A DNA stretch of 64,000 bases from Nemertoderma westbladi (Eukaryota; Xenacoelomorpha; Nemertodermatida; Nemertodermatidae). The stretch is taken from the NCBI GenBank assembly GCA_032718475.1, contig JAUCBJ010002594.1, forward strand, positions 1 through 64,000. Direction: 5' to 3'. A program made the position numbers and the translations under genes. The notes beneath the pieces were generated by a model, which worked only from the letters and a program-made list of their open reading frames with translations, had not been told where the DNA came from and searched no databases. Positions 48,001 through 57,774 of the stretch are shown piece by piece (the stretch's first letter is position 1; each line of letters opens with the position of its first letter).

Positions 48001-48558
48001 CAGTCAGCTCACCTTGTCGCATTGGGGACCCGAGTGTTAGGGTGTTTACTGAGGCTAGTCTTGTGACTTGCCTCAGATTCACCAATGGCTTTGTTGGTCG
48101 GGGTGGAACATGAGAGTAGCCTCCAACTCCAGAATCCCTCTCCCCATCACAATCTGGCCTTCCTGGTGACCCAGGGTTTGGGCCAGAAAGGTCATCAGGA
48201 AAGGGACTCAAAGAATTGTTGGCTGCTCTCTCTCCAGTAGGGGGTGAGACAGGCAGCCGGTCAGGAGTTAACTGACGCCTGTGAGGCCGATTTTGTCCGG
48301 TAATTCCACTGGCCTCTAGTGGCCGGACCTCCGCATTGCTAATGTAATCCATAGTGGGGGTTGGGGGGTGCTTTTTTGCCGAGTCAGCTCTCGGGGCAAA
48401 TACCACACCCTGGTTTGCCATTCCACAGGGTGGGTGTCGCAATGGAGTCAGATATGAGGCCCATCACCCATATCTACTCTGGCGCACATGACCCACCATT
48501 GGCTGTTGCAGCTCATCTGCTGGGTCATGCCCTGTACCCTTGCTGCCAGGTGCAGGTC
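45089..48558 (-). mobile_element. Full-length RTE-type LINE family 1 (copy 2), 3.47 kb
   Basis: Bounded exactly by the 22-bp target duplication. On the minus strand it has a ~137-base 5' leader, one long ORF and a short ~36-base 3' untranslated end finishing GATCCTAGTAG, without poly-A. A single-ORF organisation and short 3' end fit RTE-clade elements. It inserted into the 63-bp satellite. Three degraded relatives are in the window (136-1711, 13832-14212, 55966-57550). Confidence 0.92.
45125..48421 (-). CDS. RTE-type LINE endonuclease/reverse transcriptase polyprotein, intact
   Basis: Open frame of 1,098 residues from ATG at 48421 (GGAATGG context) to TAA at 45125. Residues ~1-115 are a proline-rich leader. 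Residues ~118-373 are an apurinic-type endonuclease with GVQEHR, LGDFNAS, SQIDHIL and SSDHRLI. A linker follows to ~640. RT occupies ~645-900 with YGSFRGISLIS, IFVDFFKAFDSV (first catalytic Asp), GVLQGDTLAPFLF and LDFADDLG (catalytic pair), then YLGSWI. The thumb/C-terminal part has VLLYGSPCW, RMLRRVHC and LRFAGHC. In this family the endonuclease nicks target DNA and RT copies the RNA from the nick. No stop or frameshift is present and all catalytic residues I can identify are kept, so the copy may be competent. Confidence 0.93.
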   Translation of the reverse strand: MANQGVVFAPRADSAKKHPPTPTMDYISNAEVRPLEASGITGQNRPHRRQLTPDRLPVSPPTGERAANNSLSPFPDDLSGPNPGSPGRPDCDGERDSGVGGYSHVPPRPTKPLVNLRQVTRLASVNTLTLGSPMRQGELTALADKLSLSAVGVQEHRMQTGQTDEVLIKDMGGGWRLALASADDSGNGGIGLLMNPTAHAALDKIDQISNRIIRCHFSCSGRLAKKFPKVVLIVCYSPTSVAPVEEVENFYHNLQAATDGVDQHAFLTFLGDFNASLHQSPTSPWVYSNSVNRNSVHLQDFISGNGLFSAGTQFKKRTGKLWTHSGPSGHKSQIDHILFRRKYRSSIQDCNAFTLRPFSSDHRLIVAKVRLSLRASRTTKSALPRHDWSSLLQQPSVRSSFTLQLSNRYEALASEAADHCEGYTAFTEAVKLAAAETVPVYPRNRKRAPWTDNKIQKCRNDLHKAQKESRLKQTTAAKNAVKAASRSLNRQYSVNLQELINQQVDAINDADDSRQSSQAWKSINLLTGRKSQPTTKVKAESPADRLNGWKAHFEKLLNNDRVLPDNFIEVKVSESVLPDIPIGDISFAEVNAAAKSIKTNRASGVDGVPPEVFKIPECLKLIYPIIVDMYRTTRVPQEMKTNKLVPVPKKGNLTLYGSFRGISLISIAAKLYNRILLNRIRDPIERLLRGNQNGFRKGRGTMEPILALRRIIEELSKKKDRHLAVIFVDFFKAFDSVSRSRMFSILSLYGIPDEIIAAIRSVYDGSTTFVSTVDGDTEPFEVLWGVLQGDTLAPFLFIIVVDYVLRMSLDHYNDDGVMITPPTGSRSRGNPAKYLTDLDFADDLGVLSESLEGAQRLLSSLEHAASSVGLFINSRKTKILTVNFESPQQVSDRMSISSRDGMLEHVDDFCYLGSWIRKSGEDLRIRKGKAWAALNRLSRIWKSPRINRKLKVRLFRAAVVPVLLYGSPCWALTAEDTKSLDGTFTRMLRRVHCVKYNAHISNQTLYNIGGVSLVPPSLTLEQNRLRFAGHCFRREDQPVHNLVLWQPHGVNKHGGQPMTFLRRILKDTGLKDADDLANVMGDRELWRCNFVDKPAQHS

Positions 48559-51500
48559 GAGTGCAGTACGTCTCTTGGTAGGGAAGTGGGTAAGACCAAA
48601 AGAAACAGTGGCCCAGTGGGTGAGTGCAGTACGTCTCTTGGTAGGGAAGTGGGTAAGACCAAAAGAAACAGTGGCCCAGTGGGTGAGTGCAGTACGTCTC
48701 TTGGTAGGGAAGTGGGTAAGACCAAAAGCAACAGTGGCCCAGTGGGTGAGTGCAGTACGTCTCTTGGTAGGGAAGTGGGTAAAACCAAAAGAAACAGTGG
48801 CCCAGTGGGTGAGTGCAGTACGTCTCTTGGTAGGGAAGTGGGTAAGACCAAAAGAAACAGTGGCCCAGTGGGTGAGTGCAGTACGTCTCTTGGTAGGGAA
48901 GTGGGTAAGACCAAAAGAAACAGTGGCCCAGTGGGTGAGTGCAGTACGTCTCTTGGTAGGGAAGTGGGTAAGACCAAAAGAAACAGTGGCCCAGTGGGTG
49001 AGTGCAGTACGTCTCTTGGTAGGGAAGTGGGTAAGACCAAAAGAAACAGTGGCCCAGTGGGTGAGTGCAGTACGTCTCTTGGTAGGGAAGTGGGTAAGAC
49101 CAAAAGAAACAGTGGCCCAGTGGGTGAGTGCAGTACGTCTCTTGGTAGGGAAGTGGGTAAGACCAAAAGCAACAGTGGCCCAGTGGGTGAGTGCAGTACG
49201 TCTCTTGGTAGGGAAGTGGGTAAGACCAAGAGAAACAGTGGCCCAGTGGGTGAGTGCAGTACGTCTCTTGGTAGGGAAGTGGGTAAGACCAAAAGCAACA
49301 GTGGCCCAGTGGGTGAGTGCAGTACGTCTCTTGGTAGGGAAGTGGGTAAGACCAAAAGAAACAGTGGCCCAGTGGGTGAGTGCAGTACGTCTCTTGGTAG
49401 GGAAGTGGGTAAGACCAAAAGCAACAGTGGCCCAGTGGGTGAGTGCAGTACGTCTCTTGGTAGGGAAGTGGGTAAGACCAAAAGAAACAGTGGCCCAGTG
49501 GGTGAGTGCAGTACGTCTCTTGGTAGGGAAGTGGGTAAGACCAAAAGCAACAGTGGCCCAGTGGGTGAGTGCAGTACGTCTCTTGGTAGGGAAGTGGGTA
49601 AGACCAAAAGAAACAGTGGCCGCAGTGGGTGAGTGCAGTACGTCTCTTGGTAGGGAAGTGGGTAAGACCAAAAGCAACAGTGGCCCAGTGGGTGAGTGCA
49701 GTACGTCTCTTGGTAGGGAAGTGGGTAAAACCAAAAGAAACAGTGGCCCAGTGGGTGAGTGCAGTACGTCTCTTGGTAGGGAAGTGGGTAAGACCAAAAG
49801 AAACAGTGGCCCAGTGGGTGAGTGCAGTACGTCTCTTGGTAGGGAAGTGGGTAAGACCAAAAGAAACAGTGGCCCAGTGGGTGAGTGCAGTACGTCTCTT
49901 GGTAGGGAAGTGGGTAAGACCAAAAGCAACAGTGGCCCAGTGGGTGAGTGCAGTACGTCTCTTGGTAGGGAAGTGGGTAAAACCAAAAGAAACAGTGGCC
50001 CAGTGGGTGAGTGCAGTACGTCTCTTGGTAGGGAAGTGGGTAAGACCAAAAGAAACAGTGGCCCAGTGGGTGAGTGCAGTACGTCTCTTGGTAGGGAAGT
50101 GGGTAAGACCAAAAGCAACAGTGGCCCAGTGGGTGAGTGCAGTACGTCTCTTGGTAGGGAAGTGGGTAAGACCAAAAGAAACAGTGGCCCAGTGGGTGAG
50201 TGCAGTACGTCTCTTGGTAGGGAAGTGGGTAAGACCAAAAGAAACAGTGGCCCAGTGGGTGAGTGCAGTACGTCTCTTGGTAGGGAAGTGGGTAAGACCA
50301 AAAGAAACAGTGGCCCAGTGGGTGAGTGCAGTACGTCTCTTGGTAGGGAAGTGGGTAAGACCAAAAGAAACAGTGGCCCAGTGGGTGAGTGCAGTACGTC
50401 TCTTGGTAGGGAAGTGGGTAAGACCAAAAGAAACAGTGGCCCAGTGGGTGAGTGCAGTACGTCTCTTGGTAGGGAAGTGGGTAAGACCAAAAGAAACAGT
50501 TGCCCAGTGGGTGAGTGCAGTACGTCTCTTGGTAGGGAAGTGGGTAAGACCAAAAGAAACAGTGGCCCAGTGGGTGAGTGCAGTACGTCTCTTGGTAGGG
50601 AAGTGGGTAAGACCAAAAGAAACAGTGGCCCAGTGGGTGAGTGCAGTACGTCTCTTGGTAGGGAAGTGGGTAAGACCAAAAGCAACAGTGGCCCAGTGGG
50701 TGAGTGCAGTACGTTTCTTGGTAGGGAAGTGGGTAAGACCAAAAGCAACAGTGGCCCAGTGGGTGAGTGCAGTACGTCTCTTGGTAGGGAAGTGGGTAAG
50801 ACCAAAAGAAACAGTGGCCCAGTGGGTGAGTGCAGTACGTCTCTTGGTAGGGAAGTGGGTAAAACCAAATGAAACAGTGGCCCAGTGGGTGAGTGCAGTA
50901 CGTTTCTTGGTAGGGAAGTGGGTAAGACCAAAAGAAACAGTGGCCTATTGGGTGAGTGCAGTACGTCTCTTGGTAGGGAAGTGGGTAAGACCAAAAGCAA
51001 CAGTGGCCCAGTGGGTGAGTGCAGTACGTCTCTTGGTAGGGAAGTGGGTAAAACCAAAAGAAACAGTGGCCCAGTGGGTGAGTGCAGTACGTCTCTTGGT
51101 AGGGAAGTGGGTAAGACCAAAATAAACAGTGGCCCAGTGGGTGAGTGCAGTACGTCTCTTGTTAGGGAAGTGGGTAAGACCAAAAGCAACAGTGGCCCAG
51201 TGGGTGAGTGCAGTACGTCTCTTGGTAGGGAAGTGGGTAAGACCAAAATAAACAGTGGCCCAGTGGGTGAGTGCAGTACGTCTCTTGTTAGGGAAGTGGG
51301 TAAGACCAAAAGAAACAGTGGCCCAGTGGGTGAGTGCAGTACGTCTCTTGGTAGGGAAGTGGGTAAGACCAAGAGCAACAGTGGCCCAGTGGATGAGTGC
51401 AGTACGTCTCTTGGTAGGGAAGTGGGTAAGACCAAAAGAAACAGTGGCCCAGTGGGTGAGTGCAGTACGTCTCATTGTAGGGAAGTGGGTAAGACCAAAA

Positions 51501-54500
51501 GCAACAGTGGCCCTGTGGGTGAGTGCAGTACGTCTCTTGGTAGGGAAGTGGGTAAGACCAAAAGAAACAGTGGCCCAGTGGGTGAGTGCAGTACGTCTCT
51601 TGGTAGGGAAGTGGGTAAGACCAAAATAAACAGTGGCCGAGTGGGTGAGTGCAGTACGTCTCTTGGTAGGGAAGTTGGTAAGACCAAAAGAAACAGTGGC
51701 CCAGTGGGTGAGTGCAGTACGTCTCTTGGTAGGGAAGTGGGTAAGACCAAAAGAAACAGTGGCCCAGTGGGTGAGTGCAGTACGTCTCTTGGTAGGGAAG
51801 TTGGTAAGACCAAAAGAAACAGTGGCCCAGTGGGTGAGTGCAGTACGTCTCTTGGTAGGGAAGTTGGTAAGACCAAAAGAAACAGTGGCCCAGTGGGTGA
51901 GTGCAGTACGTCTCTTGGTAGGGAAGTGGGTAAGACCAAAAGAAACAGTGGCCCAGTGGGTGAGTGCAGTACGTCTCTTGGTAGGGAAGTGGGTAAGACC
52001 AAAAGAAACAGTGGCCCAGTGGGTGAGTGCAGTACGTCTCATGGTAGGGAAGTGGGTAAGACCAAAAGCAACAGTGGCCCTGTGGGTGAGTGCAGTACGT
52101 CTCTTGGTAGGGAAGTGGGTAAGACCAAAAGCAACAGTGGCCCTGTGGGTGAGTGCAGTACGTCTCTTGGTAGGGAAGTTGGTAAGACCAAAAGAAACAG
52201 TGGCCCAGTGGGTGAGTGCAGTACGTCTCTTGGTAGGGAAGTGGGTAAAACCAAAAGAAACAGTGGCCCAGTGGGTGAGTGCAGTACGTCTCATGGTAGG
52301 GAAGTGGGTAAGACCAAAAGCAACAGTGGCCCTGTGGGTGAGTGCAGTACGTCTCTTGGTAGGGAAGTTGGTAAGACCAAAAGAAACAGTGGCCCAGTGG
52401 GTGAGTGCAGTACGTCTCTTGGTAGGGAAGTGGGTAAGACCAAAAGAAACAGTGGCGCAGTGGGTGAGTGCAGTACGTCTCTTGGTAGGGAAGTGGGTAA
52501 GACCAAAAGCAACAGTGGCCCAGTGGATGAGTGCAGTACGTCTCTTGGTAGGGAAGTGGGTAAGACCAAAAGAAACAGTGGCCCAGTGGGTGAGTGCAGT
52601 ACGTCTCTTGGTAGGGAAGTGGGTAAGACCAAAAGCAACAGTGGCCCAGTGGGTGAGTGCAGTACGTCTCTTGGTAGGGAAGTGGGTAAGACCAAAAGAA
52701 ACAGTGGCCCAGTGGGTGAGTGCAGTACGTCTCTTGGTAGGGAAGTGGGTAAGACCAAAAGAAACAGTGGCCCAGTGGGTGAGTGCAGTACGTCTCTTGG
52801 TAGGGAAGTGGGTAAGACCAAAAGAAACAGTGGCCCAGTGGGTGAGTGCAGTACGTCTCTTGGTAGGGAAGTGGGTAAGACCAAAAGAAACAGTGGCCCA
52901 GTGGGTGAGTGCAGTACGTCTCTTGGTAGGGAAGTGGGTAAGACCAAAAGAAACAGTGGCCCAGTGGGTGAGTGCAGTACGTCTCTTGGTAGGGAAGTGG
53001 GTAAGACCAAAAGAAACAGTGGCCCAGTGGGTGAGTGCAGTACGTCTCTTGGTAGGGAAGTGGGTAAGACCAAAAGAAACAGTGGCCCAGTGGGTGAGTG
53101 CAGTACGTCTCTTGGTAGGGAAGTGGGTAAGACCAAAAGAAACAGTGGCCCAGTGGGTGAGTGCAGTACGTCTCTTAGTAGGGAAGTCGGTAAGACCAAA
53201 AGAAACAGTGGCCCTGTGGGTGAGTGCAGTACGTCTCTTAGTAGGAAAGTCGGTAAGACCAAAAGAAACAGTGGCCCAGTGGGTGAGTGCAGTACGTCTC
53301 TTGGTAGGGAAGTGGGTAAAACCAAAAGAAACAGTGGCCCAGTGGGTGAGTGCAGTACGTCTCTTGGTAGGGAAGTGGGTAAGACCAAAAGAAACAGTGG
53401 CCCAGTGGGTGAGTGCAGTACGTCTCTTGGTAGGGAAGTGGGTAAGACCAAAAGAAACAGTGGCCCAGTGGGTGAGTGCAGTACGTCTCTTGGTAGGGAA
53501 GTGGGTAAAACCAAAAGAAACAGTGGCCCAGTGGGTGAGTGCAGTACGTCTCTTAGTAGGGAAGTCGGTAAGACCAAAAGAAACAGTGGCCCTGTGGGTG
53601 AGTGCAGTACGTCTCTTGGTAGGGAAGTGGGTAAGACCAAAAGAAACAGTGGCCCAGTGGGTGAGTGCAGTACGTCTCTTGGTAGGGAAGTGGGTAAGAC
53701 CAAAAGAAACAGTGGCCCAGTGGGTGAGTGCAGTACGTCTCTTGGTAGGGAAGTGGGTAAGACCAAAAGAAACAGTGGCCCAGTGGGTGAGTGCAGTACG
53801 TCTCTTGGTAGGGAAGTGGGTAAGACCAAAAGAAACAGTGGCCCAGTGGGTGAGTGCAGTACGTCTCTTGGTAGGGAAGTGGGTAAGACCAAAAGAAACA
53901 GTGGCCCAGTGGGTGAGTGCAGTACGTCTCTTGGTAGGGAAGTGGGTAAGACCAAAAGAAACAGTGGCCCAGTGGGTGAGTGCAGTACGTCTCTTGGTAG
54001 GGAAGTGGGTAAAACCAAAAGAAACAGTGGCCCAGTGGGTGAGTGCAGTACGTCTCTTGGTAGGGAAGTGGGTAAGACCAAAAGAAACAGTGGCCCAGTG
54101 GGTGAATGCAGTACGTCTCTTGGTAGGGAAGTGGGTAAGACCAAAAGAAACAGTGGCCCAGTTGGTGAGTGCAGTACGTCTCTTGGTAGGGAAGTGGGTA
54201 AGACCAAAAGAAACAGTTAAGACCAAAATAAACAGTGGCCCTGTGGGTGAGTGCAGTACGTCTCTTGGTAGGGAAGTGGGTAAGACCAAAAGAAACAGTG
54301 GCCCAGTGGGTGAGTGCAGTACGTCTCTTGGTAGGGAAGTGGGTAAGACCAAAAGAAACAGTGGCCCAGTGGGTGAGTGCAGTACGTCTCTTGGTAGGGA
54401 AGTGGGTAAGACCAAAAGAAACAGTGGCCCAGTGGGTGAGTGCAGTACGTCTCTTGGTAGGGAAGTGGGTAAGACCAAAAGAAACAGTGGCCCAGTGGGT

Positions 54501-54790
54501 GAGTGCAGTACGTCTCTTGGTAGGGAAGTGGGTAAAACCAAAAGAAACAGTGGCCCAGTGGGTGAGTGCAGTACGTCTCTTGGTAGGGAAGTGGGTAAGA
54601 CCAAAAGAAACAGTGGCCCAGTGGGTGAGTGCAGTACGTCTCTTGGTAGGGAAGTGGGTAAAACCAAAAGAAACAGTGGCCCAGTGGGTGAGTGCAGTAC
54701 GTCTCTTGGTAGGGAAGTGGGTAAGACCAAAAGAAACAGTGGCCCAGTGGGTGAATGCAGTGCGTCTCTTGGTAGGGAAGTGGGTAAGTA
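48559..54790 (+). repeat. 63-bp minisatellite, right segment (~99 units)
   Basis: Continuation of the 63-bp array after the LINE. Units are highly uniform, with recurrent A/C alternatives (AAAAGAAACAG or AAAAGCAACAG), a few AAAATAAACAG, GAAGTTGG and TTAGTAGGGAAGTCGG variants, a single 1-base insertion at 49621 (GGCCGCAG) and a truncated join at ~54218-54228. Each unit carries GTGAGT (GTGAAT in two), CTTGGTAG and GTAAGA (GTAAAA in some). Sixty-three is a multiple of three, so both strands show open frames of up to ~1,300 codons, which I do not regard as genes. Confidence 0.97.
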
Positions 54791-55965
54791 CGTTTTAGTA
54801 CAGCTAATTAACAGTCTCATACGTGACGTCAAAAACTGTATATTTAAATTTTCAAATTAATTGTTTGATATAAAATAACGTTTTTCATGTGTCCACATGC
54901 AACAGTTTTCTGTACCACATTGTTATTATCCGGAAAAAATATTTAGGCCCATTTCCTACTGCAAAATTCCCCATAAAGTGAAACTTTCTGCATAAAAAGT
55001 ATCCTATCGGTAACATAACTAATTTTTTCCCACGTAGAAAATTTTCTACTTCGATCTGATATCTTTTACAGGACTCCTCAATAACACCATTTATAACGAG
55101 TGATAATTTCGGATAAGTCATCTATGCTTTTACCTGAGTAACGTTTAAAGTTTGACCGACCATTTTACTTAATTATAGCCACCGGGGCCGAATCCGGACG
55201 AATAGGAATAGTTTTAGTTCGGTACTGATAGCAGTACAGCAGTACCAATATTTTATGAGTAATAGTAAATAGCGCTCGACTGGGCGACTAATATTCTGCC
55301 TTTGTCTATTTTCGATTGCACTAATACAGTATTATATCAGCATAACGTATATTTACATGTATATTATGTGCAATTATTTTCTGAATTATTCTGAATCTAT
55401 TCCATAAATTTATATAAAGTTGCTAGACACCACCTTTCATGAATGTTGCTATATTTGCTTTTTCAAATTACGTCGTTGACAATCTTTATAATACTGGTAT
55501 ATCACCAATTCTATCTATTAATGGCCCAGCATTATATATTTAGACATAGACACCATAAACAAAACACTAAACGCTACTACCCCCAATTAACTTATCTTTT
55601 ATATATTAAATGGATATATCCTTGGTCTTACCATAATATATTTCCTACCATTTTACCTATAGCACAATGATGTACGCCACCATATAGTATATACACTACA
55701 GTCATTATTTTAACAGGATTGGTGCATTTTATAATATTTTAGAAGTCCTGGTGTTACCCTTTCACCAACTTTTTAATTTTTATTTACCACATGTTCCTCT
55801 ATAAGTTCTGCCATTTTACATGTTATAACCACTTATATTGTCCCTATATCGTATATCTTAAATTTTAACTGGAATTGTATGTTAACCATGTTTATATTTA
55901 CCCCATGTCTATCATTATGACCTCTCTAAGCCAGACCATTTTACCAATAATAGCCACCGGGGCGT
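54791..55965. other. AT-rich DNA, no gene seen
   Basis: No domain-bearing frame on either strand. A 30/31-bp near-identical direct repeat (GACCATTTTAC then ATAGCCACCGGGGC) sits at 55158-55188 and 55934-55963, the second copy abutting LINE copy 3. CCATTTTAC motifs recur between them. No PCMT1 downstream exon could be identified here. Confidence 0.55.
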
Positions 55966-57550
55966 TAAGCCTTAACCTTGGTGGTTGGTTGGCTTTTCCG
56001 CCCAGTAAGCAGATTGATTGATTTCCATGCCTGGGATGATTGCCTGCTGTCGTCAGCATCATTGATGGCATCAACCTGTTGGTTTATTAGCTCCTGTAGA
56101 TTAACAGAGTACTGCCTGTTCAGTGACCTAGATGCAGCCTTAACTGCATTCTTGGCCGCTGTAGTCTGTTTGAGTCGGGACTCTTTCTGCGCCTTATAGA
56201 GGTAATTTCGGCACTTCTGAATTTTGTTGTTAGTCCAGGGGGCCCTTTTCCTGTTCCGAGGGTATACAGGAACTGTTTCTGCAGCTGCAAACTTAACTGC
56301 TTCTGTGAAGGCAGTATAGCCTTCACAGTGATCTGCCGCCTCAGAGGCAAGAACCTCATACCTGTTGCTCAGCTGTAGTGTGAAGCTGGATCTCACACTT
56401 GGCTGTTGCAACAGAGAGGACCAGTCATGCCGCGGCAAGGCAGATTTCGTTAATCTGCTAGCACGCAGACTAAGTCTTACCTTGGCCACAATAAGGCGGT
56501 GATCACTGGAGAAGGGTCGAAGTGTAAATGCATTACAGTCTTGTATAGAGCTCCTGTATTTCCTACGAAACAGAATATGGTCTATTTGGGACTTGTGACC
56601 ACTGGGTCCACTATGAGTCCATAGCTTTCCAGTTCGCTTCTTGAACTGGGTTCCAGCCGAAAACAATCCATTTCCAGAGATAAAATCCTGAAGATGGACG
56701 GAATTTCGGTTAACACTATTGCTATAGACCCAGGGCGATGTAGGTGATTGATGCAGACTTGCATTAAAGTCTCCCAGGAATGTTAAGAATGCATGCTGAT
56801 CCACTCCATCAGTAGCTGCTTGTAGATTGTGGTAGAAATTTTCCACCTCCTCTACAGGGGCAACACTAGTTGGAGAGTAGCACACAATCAGAACCACCTT
56901 AGGAAACTTCTTAGCCAGTCTTCCAGAACATGAGAAGTGGCAACGGATGATGCGGTTAGAGATTTGGTCTATTTTGTCCAATGCTGCATGTGCAGTTGGA
57001 TTCATCAATAGACCAATTCCACCATTGCCCTCTCTGCTGACGCGAGGGCGAGTCGCCAACCGCCCCCCATGTCCTTAATCAGAACCTCATCAGTCTGTCC
57101 AGTCTGCATTCGGTGCTCTTGAACACCCACTGCGCTAAGAGAAAGCTTATCTGCCAAGGCAGTCAGCTCACCTTGTCGCATTGGGGACCCGAGTGTTAGG
57201 GTGTTCACTGAGGCTAGTCTAGTGACTTGCCTCAGATTCACCAATGGCTTTGTTGGTAGGGGTGGAACATGAGAGTAGCCTCCAACTCCAGAATCCCTCT
57301 CCCCATCACAATCTGGCCTCCCTGGTGACCCAGGGTTTGGGCCAGAAAGGTCATCAGGAAAGAGACTCAAAGAATTGTTGGCTGCTCTCTCTCCAGTAGG
57401 GGGTGAGACAGGCAGCCGGTCAGGAGATAACTGACGCCTGTGAGGCCGATTGTGTCCGGTAATGCTACTGGCCTCTAGCATTACTAATGTAATCCATAGT
57501 GGGGGTTGGGGGGGGGGGGGGGGGGGGGGTGCTTTTTTTGCCGAGTCAGC
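55966..57550 (-). pseudogene. LINE family 1, copy 3: 5' region, endonuclease and linker; truncated
   Basis: Matches the intact copy from its 5' leader (~57550, TGCCGAGTCAGC) through the proline-rich start and endonuclease to the linker, stopping at 55966, so all RT is missing. Near 57030 the sequence reads GCCCTCTCTGCTG where the intact copy has GCCACTATCATCTGCTG, a net 4-base loss that shifts frame inside the endonuclease. The leader carries an expanded run of 22 G (57508-57529) where the intact copy has 6. Not functional. Confidence 0.9.
57508..57529. repeat. Homopolymer run of 22 G in LINE 5' leader
   Basis: The intact copy has GGGGGTTGGGGGGTGC at the same place; here the second G-run is 22 bases long. 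It could be replication slippage after insertion or an assembly length error. Confidence 0.95.
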
Positions 57551-57774
57551 AAGATGTTACCTAGTTAAAAGGGCAACCTAAACTGATCATTTACGGTAAA
57601 TAATTATAATATATTTTGTTGTTTTTTAGGGCTAGGACGATGGATGATCTATAATTAAAAGTTATTGGAGTTGTGGTGATTTATTATTGATGATGTCATA
57701 TTGAGAAAGGTAAAGACTTCAGATGGTGAAACCCACCGCTTATGCGCATACATTTAGTATCAATATCCGAATAT
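57551..57774. other. Unique AT-rich spacer
   Basis: About 225 bases between LINE copy 3 and the 30-bp array, with no feature recognised. The last bases (GTTAATCCGAAAGGGTGAAC, from ~57775) are the seed of the punctuation sequence that recurs inside the array. Confidence 0.5.

Noticed and set aside
44411-54860. Open frames of ~1,000-1,300 codons over the 63-bp array
   Set aside because: Same cause: 63 is divisible by three. Several frames on both strands are open at once. Only the first few codons belong to the PCMT1 exon.
54791-55965. A downstream alternative PCMT1 exon encoding an RDEL-like end
   Set aside because: I looked for an acceptor followed by a short open tail and saw nothing convincing.
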